A stretch of 64,000 nt of DNA from NCBI GenBank assembly GCA_947471745.1, contig CANJKZ010000088.1, positions 496,001 to 560,000 on the forward strand, read 5' to 3'. A model generated the notes under the pieces. It was given only the letters and a program-made list of their open reading frames with translations. It made no database searches and was not told the DNA's origin. The translations under genes and the position numbers were made by a program. The stretch comes from Closterium sp. Naga37s-1. Lineage: Eukaryota; Streptophyta; Zygnematophyceae; Desmidiales; Closteriaceae. Below, one piece after another: positions 53,215 through 61,754 of this stretch (positions are counted from its first letter, which is position 1; each line of letters begins with the position of its first letter).

Positions 53215-56200
53215 TCAAGAGGAGAGCAAGTGAGGCAAGACGGGCACAAGACCCAGCTGAGTGCAGAAGCGCTGATGATCACAAGGCGGAAGTGCCTTGG
53301 TGAAGACATCAGCAGTGTTGGCCTCAGAGGCCACGTACGCAAGCCGCAACTGTCCACGTTGCTGTAGCTCACGAGCAAGGAAGTAGCGGAGAGCAATGTG
53401 CTTTGTTCTGTGCTCCAGTCGCTGCTCTCGACACAAGGCTAGGATGGCCTTGTTGTCTATGTACAGGACTGGAGGAGAAAGAGGCGGCTCTCCAAGGTCG
53501 GTCAGCAGGTAGGTGAGCCAGCGAAGCTCCTGTGCAGCCATGGCCCCGGCGTAGATCTCAGCCTCACAACTCGAGCCAAGAACAGAAGACGAGCGAGTAG
53601 CCCGCCACGAAACAGAGCCGGAACCAAGGCTGAAGGTGTAACCCTGTGACGACCGCTGCGTAGCCTGGTCGTCAGCCCAAGAAGCGTCCGCGTGCCCAGT
53701 GAGGACCACTGGACTCCGCCCTCCAAGCACTAGCCCCATGCCCGACGTACTGCACAAGTAGCGCAACACCCTCTTCGCTGCAGCCATGTGCTCTGGTCTG
53801 TGTCTCCCAGGAGCAACATAGCGTGCAAGAATGCTAAGAGGGTATGCAAGGTCAGGTCGTGTGCAGGTCATCAGGTACATGAGGCAGCCAACAAGCTCTG
53901 GGTACGGGCCACTCGACTCTACGGACTCATCCGAAGGCAGAGCTGAGAGCGAGTGGCGAGTAGACAGAGGAGTGGCCTGAGGCGAGGAGTACGTGAAGCC
54001 GAAGCGCTGAAGGACCTGCTGCACCATGTGTGACTGAGTCAGGGTAATGGTGCGGCGTGCTCTGTCCCGGGTGATCTGCAAGCCAAGGTAGCTGCGCAGT
54101 TCACCCAGGTCTGTGCACGTGTGTCTCTTCTGCAGCTCGGACTTCACGTAGGCGAGTCCAGCAGTGTCAGCTGTGGCAAAGACCAAGTCGTCGACGTACA
54201 CGAGGATGTAGAACGGCGGCAGAGAGGTGTCGGTGCGTAGAAACAGCGACGGGTCGGCAGTAGAAGGAGCAAACCCAAGAGCCGCAAGCGTAGTCCTCAG
54301 TGTGTCGTGCCACTCACGTGGCGCCTGGCGGAGACCGTAGACTGGACGCCGGAGACTCCACTGGGTACCAGGAGGGAAAGACCCAGTGAAGCCAGGTGGG
54401 CGACGCAGCCAGATCTCCTCGTGCAGGCTGCCCTGCAAGAAAGCTGTGCTGAAGTCAAGAGAGTGCAGCTCGTAGTCACGGTGAGCAGCAACGTGCAGCA
54501 GTACCCGAAGAGTGGTCATCTTCGGGGTGGGGGAGAAGGTCTGAAAGTAGTCAACTCCCTGCCGCTGACTGAAGCCACGAGCCACGTAACGCGCCTTGAA
54601 GACAGGCGGAGAACCCGGCGGCCGCTTCACCCTGAAGATCCACATGCCACTGACGATGTTCGCCCCAGGAGGGGGGACAGCGTCAACGTAGGTGCCTGTG
54701 GACTTCCAGGAAGCCATCTCTGCATCCATAGCTGCCTGCCACTGAGAGGAGTAGGGACCCTCTATCGCCTCCGCGTAAGAGCGCGGAGTCGGGATGTCAA
54801 GTGCATCCGGGTCTCCCTCAGGGGTAAGCAGTACGGACACGAGATGAGGTGAGGCAGCTGCCAGACACTGGAACTCCTCCTGCCTGTCCTCAAGGACGTC
54901 CGTGCCAAGGGCACACTCACCCCCGACGGACGGAGGACAGACAGACTCAGCGACAAGACTAGCAGCGTAGTCTAAGCGACAGCGAGCAGCAAAGTCGACG
55001 AGCTCAGTAACGAGAGCAGACGCAGCAGTAGACTCGAAAGAAGGGCCAGTGACAACAGTAGCAAGGAGACGCGTGACAGTAGGACTGGCAGCACGAAGAG
55101 AGTCCGACTCCGGGTCGGCAAGAGCAGGAAGAGAGGACTCAGGAGGAGAAGGCAAAGGGGCACGCAGAGGAGCAGTGGACGGACGCAGAGACATCCGGTG
55201 CGTGCCAGGGACAGGAGGAGGACGCTGACGCGAACCGCGACCACTAGTGCGAGCAGCACGGACAGGCGACGCAGGGCGAGACGCAGGCTCACGACGCTCA
55301 GCCAGACCTCCAGTAGGACCAGTGTAGGGAGAAGGAGCAGGCAAAGGGGAGGTAGGCTGCAACTGTAGCTGGGACGAGACAGGCTGTGGACACTCTAAGG
55401 GAGGAGGAGGACCAGTAGAAGGTGGAAGACCAAGAACCTGCTGCAGGAGTGGAACGAAGTACGGTCGAGGCCGCGCGGCGACGCTAGAAGCAGCAGGGAC
55501 AGCACCAGAACCCTCAGCAGGAGCACCCGCTCCAGCAGCACCACCAGTAGCTCCAGAACCTCCAGCAGCACCAGGAGCACCCCCAGTAGGACTGCCAGCG
55601 GTAGTCTCAGCGCCAACACCCTCAGCAGCACCAGCTCCAGTGCACCCAGGACGAGCACCTCCGGGACCCGCGACCGCAGCACCCTCAGCAGCCGAAGGAC
55701 CTCCAGCACCAGCAGCACGCCTCCAGCGCCGGGCAAACCACTCACGCAGCTCCTGTGGAGAAAGTGGCTCCCGGCGAGACGAAGCACTCGGAGAACCTCC
55801 AGGCGGAGCACCTCCAGGCTCAACACCCCCAGGCGTAGCACCCCTAGGCTCAGCACCCCCAGACGTAGCACCCCTAGGCTCAGCACCCCCAGGCTCAGCA
55901 CCCCTAGGCTCAGCACCCCCAGGCTCAGCACCCCCAGGCTCAGCACCCCCAGGCTCAGCACCCCTAGGCTCAGCACCCCCAGGCTCAGCACCCCTAGGCT
56001 CAGCACCCCTAGGCTCAGCACCCCCAGACGTAGCACCCCCAGGCCCAGCACCCCTAGGCTCCGCACCCCCAGGTACAGCACCCCCAGCCTCAGCACCCTC
56101 AGCAGCACCAGAGTCACCAGTGACCTCGACAGGCTCGACTGCGTCTACCTGGGACACACCTGAAGGGGCAGGACCCTGAGGGGGGAGGGGGTCTACCTGG

Positions 56201-59200
56201 GGGGGACCTGGTACCAGGAAGAGTGGGGGTGGGGGGAGGGACGGAGTGCGGTAGGGGAAGAGGCGGTAGTAGGGGACCGACTCGTCAAACGTGACGTCCT
56301 GGGAGGACAGAACACGGCGAGAGGTGGGGTGGTAAAACTGCCACCCAGGCGCGTCAGGGGGGAACCCCAGGAAGACGCAAGGAGCAGCACGAGGGGATAG
56401 TTTGTCCGCAGACAGGTCGCGGACAAACGCCCGAGATCCCCAGACCCGGAACGCCGACGCATCGCCAACCTTCCCCGTCCACAGCAAGGCTGGGGAGGTC
56501 TCCGGCCTGGAGACCCTGGGGTGGAGGTTGATCTGATGCGCCGCGTACCTCACCGCAAACGGCCACAGAAAATGGGGGGCAGCCGCATGCATCATAGACG
56601 TACGAGCGACGTCCATGACCATGCCAATGCGGCGCTCAGCAATCCCATTTTGCTGCGGTGAGTCCGGAAGCGTGAAGGTCTGACGGATGCCCCGTGCACG
56701 ACAGTAGGCACGCAGAAGGCCAGAGGAGAACTCTCCGCCTCTGTCCGAGTGCAGACGCAGAACAGGAAAGTCCGAGCCGAAGCTCTGCCTGAGCTGGAGA
56801 CGAGCTGCGCGGATCCAGTCGATCAGCACCTCAGTGACATCACCCTTGCTGCGCAAGGGGAAGACTGTGGTGTAACGCGAGTAGTCGTCAACAACGAGCA
56901 GGAAGTAGCGCTCGTGACCCTGTCCACGGACGCGGGCTGGGCCCCACACGTCCATGTGAAGTGTCTGCAACGGGGCCTCTGTCGAAGGAAACTGGGAGGA
57001 GTGAGGGGCAGCACGCTGGCGCCCCTCGACACAGGGGACACAGGCAGGGCCAGGGCCCTGAGGAAGGGGAGGGAGGGACCGGGGGAGACCGGACACAAGA
57101 AGACGGGAGGCCATACCTCTGAGCCGAAGCAGAGAGGGGTGGCCAAGGCGGTGGTGCCAGAGGAGAGTCTCGTGAGACAGGAGACGACACGAACAGGGGG
57201 CAGACTCAGGACCAGACCTGGACGCCGCAGCAAACACCTGACCCGACGTAACTACCCTACCAGACTCAGCAACTGGAGGAGACGCAGTGGTCAGAGTGTA
57301 CAGGCTCGACCATGGCTGACGGGTGAACGTAGCCAGGTGTCGGCCTGTGCCAGCCTCTGTACAGTGGGTCACTCGCTGACGTGCAGGAGTGAACTGGTGG
57401 ACACCCGCATCCTGTAGGTCAGCACCACTCACCAGGTTCGTCGAGAACGAGGGGAGGTAGAGACCAGACAGGGTGCCAGAGGGAGCCGCCGGACACGGGA
57501 GGACTGTGGAGAAACGAGACAGGACCGGAACCCCAGAGGGGTCAGCCAGAGACACCGCAACCGGCCGACTAAGCGGCGTGAGTGTGGTGCGGTCCCGAAA
57601 GAAGGAGCGAGACGCCCCAGAGTCAAGAGTGAAGGTGAGGGAGGCCGAAGCCGACGCGGTACCTGAGAGAGCAGACTCACTAGTACCTGAGGACGCAGAC
57701 ACACCAGCACCTAGAGCAGCAGCGTCGTAAGCACCTAGGGCAGCAGCCTCACCAGTACCTAGAGCAGCAGTCTCAATGCCCGGATCGGGCTGGAAACACC
57801 GGTAACAGTCACCCTCATCACTAATAGACACAGCATACATGGCAGAGAGAATAGCATCAAAGTCCAGATCAAAGATGGCAACCCCCGCCCTAGACAGCTC
57901 GTCCCAGCGAGGGATCTCGGAGGCCTCCGGGAACTGGTGACGCCATGCGTCCGTCAGGCGGCCAAAGCAGCGCGGAGTGGGGTGCGCACCCCCACACTGC
58001 TCACCCGCACGGTCGCCGGTGCGCAGGACGTAGGTACACGGACCAAAACCCCCACCCCGCTGGCGTGCAGTGTACCACTCACGGAGCTGCTGAGGGGACA
58101 GGGTCGCACGACCACGCTGCTGCTGCTGGCGCGAGCCACCACCGGAGCCACTCCTCTGCAAAGACCCGCGACCAGCTCCACCGCCACCCCCACCGCCTCC
58201 ACCGCCTCCGCTGCCTCCACTGCCGCCGCCGCCTCCACCGCCTTCTCCACCGCCGCCTCCTCCGCCACCTCCGCTACCACCGCCACCGCCGCCGCGGCCT
58301 CCGCCTCCACTGCCGCCACCGAACCCCCCACCCCCACCTCCACCTCCACCGCTACCCCCACTCCCCCCACTGCCTCCACCTCCACCTCCACCGCCCGCTC
58401 CTCCAGCTCCCTTGCCCCCCTTGCCCTTGCCAGGGCGGCGTCTCCCGCTAGGGGCAGACGCCGCACCGACCGACTCAAGACCAAGGAGGTCGGCCGAAGC
58501 AGCAGAGGCAACAGAGGGCAGCAGGGGGGAGGGAGAACACCCCTCAAAGATGGGGGTGCGCGGGTCACCTCGAGAGGCTCCTACAGCGACTATGCTCTTT
58601 TCTATCGCGAGGAGGGCCTTCTCGAGGAGGTCTACAGTGAGTGTGGTGGGACAGACTGAGAGAAAGTGGTCCCTGACTACTCGAAGGGAGTCAGGGAGGC
58701 GAGTGACTAGGAAGTACAGAGTGATGTACATGGGGGGGGGGTTCGCGGTGCAGAAGTCAGCAGGAAGTGCAGCGCGGTAGCGAGTGTCACTAGTGCGGAG
58801 GTGCGTAATGAGGTCAGCAACGGTGGGAAAAGAAGCAAGGTCAGGGAAGAGGTACGGCAGCATGAGACGGCTCAGTGCAGCAGTGGAAGGGGAGGAGTAG
58901 CGCGCGACTACAGCGGCGTACAAGGTCTGAGCACTCTTGTACTGACTAAAGTGCGCACGCTCGGAGGTAGGGAGGTGGCGACGCACAGCAAGACGTGCAG
59001 CAGCATCGCGCGTGGCCCACTGGGAGCGAACAGTGGCGTCAGCATCAGCAGCAGGGGCAGGGGAAGCGCCAGAGGTGAGGTCAAAGAGAGAGAGGCCGTC
59101 CGCCCTATCGCACTGTAAGAACAGCTGTAGGTCATCTACCCAGACCTCAAAGTCAATGGCCCGATCCTCAGCGTCAAAAGTGAGGACACTAGGGGTAGCC

Positions 59201-59202
59201 AT
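53215..59202 (-). CDS. Copia-8 gag-pol polyprotein (~1995 aa)
   Basis: I take ATG 59202 (MATPSVLTFDAEDRAIDFEV), which aligns with the MASLRVL starts of sister copies; 14 further in-frame codons upstream fall in the leader. Order: UBN2-type gag (1-~230, PPPMYITLYFLVTRLPDSLR); Gly-rich tail (~255-345); finger C-x13-C-x3-H-x4-C (~388-411); protease FTLDSGASRSFFRD (~525); pre-integrase HHRLGHPS ... CVPCVEG (~680-715); integrase HMDVWGP, LHSDRGGEF and QQNGIAERR (~749, 820, 850); a 450-residue linker with GGAEPRGAEP repeats; RT with YVDDLVFA (~1670); RNase H HADASWADD, SCEAEIYAGA and YIDNKAILAL. No stop or frameshift. At nearly 2000 residues it is longer than typical Copia polyproteins, mainly because of the Gly tail and the linker. 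Confidence 0.94.
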   Translation of the reverse strand: MATPSVLTFDAEDRAIDFEVWVDDLQLFLQCDRADGLSLFDLTSGASPAPAADADATVRSQWATRDAAARLAVRRHLPTSERAHFSQYKSAQTLYAAVVARYSSPSTAALSRLMLPYLFPDLASFPTVADLITHLRTSDTRYRAALPADFCTANPPPMYITLYFLVTRLPDSLRVVRDHFLSVCPTTLTVDLLEKALLAIEKSIVAVGASRGDPRTPIFEGCSPSPLLPSVASAASADLLGLESVGAASAPSGRRRPGKGKGGKGAGGAGGGGGGGGSGGSGGSGGGGGGGGGFGGGSGGGGRGGGGGGSGGGGGGGGGEGGGGGGGSGGSGGGGGGGGGGGAGRGSLQRSGSGGGSRQQQQRGRATLSPQQLREWYTARQRGGGFGPCTYVLRTGDRAGEQCGGAHPTPRCFGRLTDAWRHQFPEASEIPRWDELSRAGVAIFDLDFDAILSAMYAVSISDEGDCYRCFQPDPGIETAALGTGEAAALGAYDAAALGAGVSASSGTSESALSGTASASASLTFTLDSGASRSFFRDRTTLTPLSRPVAVSLADPSGVPVLSRFSTVLPCPAAPSGTLSGLYLPSFSTNLVSGADLQDAGVHQFTPARQRVTHCTEAGTGRHLATFTRQPWSSLYTLTTASPPVAESGRVVTSGQVFAAASRSGPESAPCSCRLLSHETLLWHHRLGHPSLLRLRGMASRLLVSGLPRSLPPLPQGPGPACVPCVEGRQRAAPHSSQFPSTEAPLQTLHMDVWGPARVRGQGHERYFLLVVDDYSRYTTVFPLRSKGDVTEVLIDWIRAARLQLRQSFGSDFPVLRLHSDRGGEFSSGLLRAYCRARGIRQTFTLPDSPQQNGIAERRIGMVMDVARTSMMHAAAPHFLWPFAVRYAAHQINLHPRVSRPETSPALLWTGKVGDASAFRVWGSRAFVRDLSADKLSPRAAPCVFLGFPPDAPGWQFYHPTSRRVLSSQDVTFDESVPYYRLFPYRTPSLPPPPLFLVPGPPQVDPLPPQGPAPSGVSQVDAVEPVEVTGDSGAAEGAEAGGAVPGGAEPRGAGPGGATSGGAEPRGAEPRGAEPGGAEPRGAEPGGAEPGGAEPGGAEPRGAEPGGAEPRGATSGGAEPRGATPGGVEPGGAPPGGSPSASSRREPLSPQELREWFARRWRRAAGAGGPSAAEGAAVAGPGGARPGCTGAGAAEGVGAETTAGSPTGGAPGAAGGSGATGGAAGAGAPAEGSGAVPAASSVAARPRPYFVPLLQQVLGLPPSTGPPPPLECPQPVSSQLQLQPTSPLPAPSPYTGPTGGLAERREPASRPASPVRAARTSGRGSRQRPPPVPGTHRMSLRPSTAPLRAPLPSPPESSLPALADPESDSLRAASPTVTRLLATVVTGPSFESTAASALVTELVDFAARCRLDYAASLVAESVCPPSVGGECALGTDVLEDRQEEFQCLAAASPHLVSVLLTPEGDPDALDIPTPRSYAEAIEGPYSSQWQAAMDAEMASWKSTGTYVDAVPPPGANIVSGMWIFRVKRPPGSPPVFKARYVARGFSQRQGVDYFQTFSPTPKMTTLRVLLHVAAHRDYELHSLDFSTAFLQGSLHEEIWLRRPPGFTGSFPPGTQWSLRRPVYGLRQAPREWHDTLRTTLAALGFAPSTADPSLFLRTDTSLPPFYILVYVDDLVFATADTAGLAYVKSELQKRHTCTDLGELRSYLGLQITRDRARRTITLTQSHMVQQVLQRFGFTYSSPQATPLSTRHSLSALPSDESVESSGPYPELVGCLMYLMTCTRPDLAYPLSILARYVAPGRHRPEHMAAAKRVLRYLCSTSGMGLVLGGRSPVVLTGHADASWADDQATQRSSQGYTFSLGSGSVSWRATRSSSVLGSSCEAEIYAGAMAAQELRWLTYLLTDLGEPPLSPPVLYIDNKAILALCREQRLEHRTKHIALRYFLARELQQRGQLRLAYVASEANTADVFTKALPPCDHQRFCTQLGLVPVLPHLLSS

Positions 59203-60289
59203 GACAGCAGTAGACCAGCAGTGCAAGGAGTAGGGGAAGAGCACGCAGTGACAGAGGGTCTGTGCTCACCGGACAGGGCTGCTCGGGCGGCTCGGCTGCA
59301 GGGCGGCTCGGCCGCTGGGCGGCTCGGCGGCTGGGCGGCTCGGCAGCTGGGCGGCTCGGCGGCTGGGCGGTCGGCTGCACGGCGGCTCGGCTGGTGGGCG
59401 GCCGGGCGGCTCGGCTGCAGCGCGGCTCGGCGGCGGGGCGGCTCGGCTGCTCTGCTGCTGGGCGGCTCGGCTGCGCTGCTGTTGGGCGGCTCGGCTGGGC
59501 CGCTGACGTAGGGCGGCGGGGCCGCTGTAGAGGAGTGGCGGGGCCGCTGCAGAAGGACGGCGGGGCCGCTGGGTAGTGAGGCGGCGGGGCCGCGAAGACG
59601 GGCGGCGGGGCCGCTGCAGAGAAGCGGCGGGGCCGCAGTGAAGGGCGGCGGGGCCGCAACGAGAGAGGCGGCGGGGCCGCAGCGAGAGAAGCGGCGGGGC
59701 CGCGAAGTCGGGCGGCGGGGCCGCTGAGTAGGGCGGCGGGGCCGCAGTGAGAGGCGGCGGGGCCGGAGCGAGAGAGGCGGCGGGGCCGCGAAGACGGGCG
59801 GCGGGGCCGCTGAGACGGGTGGCGGGGCCGCAGTGAGTGGCGGCGGGGCCGCAGCGAGAGATGGCGGCGGGGCCGCGAAGACGGGCGGCGGGGCCGCAAC
59901 GAGAGAGGCGGCGGGGCCGCAGAAAAGGGCGGCGACGGGCCGTAGGCGGCGCGAAGCCGCAGGTAAGGGCAGCGACGGGTCGGGGCGGCTCGAAGCCGCA
60001 GGTAGAGGCGGCGCGAAGCCGCGGGAAGGGCGGCGACGGGCCTGGGCGGTGCGAAGCCGCAGGTAGGGGCGGCGCGAAGCCGCCGGTGAGGGCGGCGCAA
60101 AGCCGCGGGTAAGGGCGGCGACGGGCCGGGAAAAGGGCGGCGCGCCGCAGCCGCTAGGGCGGCTCGACGCGACCGTAAGGGCGGCGCGACGGGCCGCTAG
60201 GTGCGACTCGACGGGCCGCTAAAAAAAAGGCAGGCGCGACTCGAGGCGCGCTTCGGTGGGCCCAAGGAACAGTCCCTAGGAGGGGACCT
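59203..60289 (-). repeat. GC-rich tandem-repeat leader of Copia-8
   Basis: 1.09 kb of imperfect repeats between gag ATG and PBS: a GGCGGCTCGGCNGC-type unit (59270-59510), then GGCGGCGGGGCCGC (59510-59930), then a GGCGCGAAGCCGC variant (59940-60120). Frames on both strands are open with Arg/Pro/Ala strings only. Confidence 0.85.
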
Positions 60290-60301
60290 GCTCTGATTCC
60301 A

Positions 60302-60435
60302 TGTGAAAATGAGAACGAGAATGAGTGGACTATGAAAAATGAAGTGAGTACAAATATGAAACCCTAATTGGTTGTACCCCCTATGGGATACCCCACTATA
60401 GCCTACACAACAGCATAAGCTATAATGTTCTGACA
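60302..60435 (-). repeat. Copia-8 5' LTR (134 bp)
   Basis: As for the 3' LTR. The outer edge meets TTTATCAGGG, of which TTTAT is the duplicated target. Confidence 0.93.
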
Positions 60436-61754
60436 TTTATCAGGGTAATTACCCTGATTTCAGGGTGATTTCAGGCTTTCCACTTCGTGGAGACTGAAAT
60501 TTCAGAGTTAGTGAATTTCCAGCCCTGATCCAATCAGAGTAATAGTTTAGCTATCCCTGATTTTGAGTACAGTGTAACAGACTAGGCTGTTAGTGGACCC
60601 TGACTTAACAGAGTATCGACTGTGTGGACCCTGACTTATCGAGAGGAAGTTTCTCGGAAGTTTCCTTCCGATGACCCCGCCTTGGATTGATCGCAGTGAT
60701 CCCCCCACATGTGCGTAATCCCCCCCCTTCCCGCTTTATCGAGACGAAGTTTCTTCGAAACTTCGTTCTGGTCGAAACTTCGAGACTTTATGGAGAGTGG
60801 GGATATTTTCCCCGACTTATCGAAAGGAAGTTTCTCGGAAGTTTCATTCCGATGACCCCGCCTTGGATTGATCGCAGTGATCCCCCCACATGTGCGTAAT
60901 CGCCCCCCTTCCCGCTTTATCGAGACGAAGTTTCTTCGAAACTTCGTTCTGATCGAAACTTCGAGACTTTATGGAGAGTGGGGATATTTTCCCCGGTAAC
61001 AAAGCGCGCGTTACTACTCTGATGTTCAGTTCTCGACCCTGAACAATCAGTGTTAACTACTTTACAAACCTGAGCAATCAGGGTACTGCTTTTCTGGAAA
61101 ATGTGCACCCATAATAGAGGGGGAAAATTTTCCCCGGAATCAGGGAAGCTTAAAATGAAACGTCAGCCCTGGTCTCAGTGTTCCTGCGAAACAAGTCCCG
61201 AGGAACTAGGGTTCCTCCCAAAACGCTTGTCCTTCAGGCAGGTCCCAACACCAGAAAGAAAACGAGCTAAACGAATCCCTCTATATGCGGCTCCGTTATT
61301 ATATATGAACCTGCACAGCTTACTAGTGTGTAACACTGGCTCTCGACTTATTTATTAAATGTAATGTATTACTCTCAACAATCCCTGCTCAATCATTCTG
61401 TATGAGTTCTCTATCTTCAATGTAAGGTTGGAAATACGGTAAGCCGAGTTTTGCAAGGATATTCCTGTACGTATGTGACAAGACTGCGTAACAATCGCCT
61501 ACAATAGTTCTTGGGGAGTAGGAGTACAATACTAAAATACTACAGTTATTCTAAAGCTTCTGCAGTATTTGTGCTTAGGCTATCCAGAAGGCTTCAGCTA
61601 ATTGGACGAAAGCGCTTACCGCTTCTAGCATTATACGCTTATTTAAACGCTCAACGCAGAACACGTTACAGGGTATATCCCACCATGGCAACCACACAAA
61701 ACATTTTTCCCTCTGCTGCTTGGTTGTGCTACTGTTAAATGATTGAGTTTGGTG
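60436..61754. other. Intergenic DNA downstream of TOC34
   Basis: No credible coding sequence. Near the left end is a 16-bp perfect palindrome CAGGGTAATTACCCTG (60441-60456), and CCCTGA/TCAGGG hexamers recur up to about 61150. A 181-bp tandem duplication lies at 60633-60994. From about 61300 it is AT-rich with no recognisable family; the last part should include the 3' UTR of TOC34 (minus strand), with a possible AATAAA signal near 61350. Confidence 0.6.
60633..60994. repeat. 181-bp tandem duplication with hairpins
   Basis: Two consecutive units, 60633-60813 and 60814-60994, starting GACTTATCGA(G/A)AGGAAG and ending GGGGATATTTTCCCC, nearly identical. Each contains ACGAAGTTTC-TTC-GAAACTTCGT, a perfect 10-bp inverted repeat with a 3-base loop. 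No coding potential. Confidence 0.88.

Larger units (their letters stand above)
52869..60435 (-). mobile_element. Copia-8, intact minus-strand Copia element
   Basis: 134-bp LTRs at 52869-53002 and 60302-60435 differ by one visible substitution. Target-site duplication TTTAT lies on both sides (52864-52868, 60436-60440). PBS reads TGGAATCAGAGC (60290-60301, one change from TGGTATCAGAGC). A single open polyprotein, a 1.1-kb repetitive leader and the polypurine tract TATGGGGGTG are present. It is the reference copy for the degenerate relatives here and probably able to move or recently so. Confidence 0.95.
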
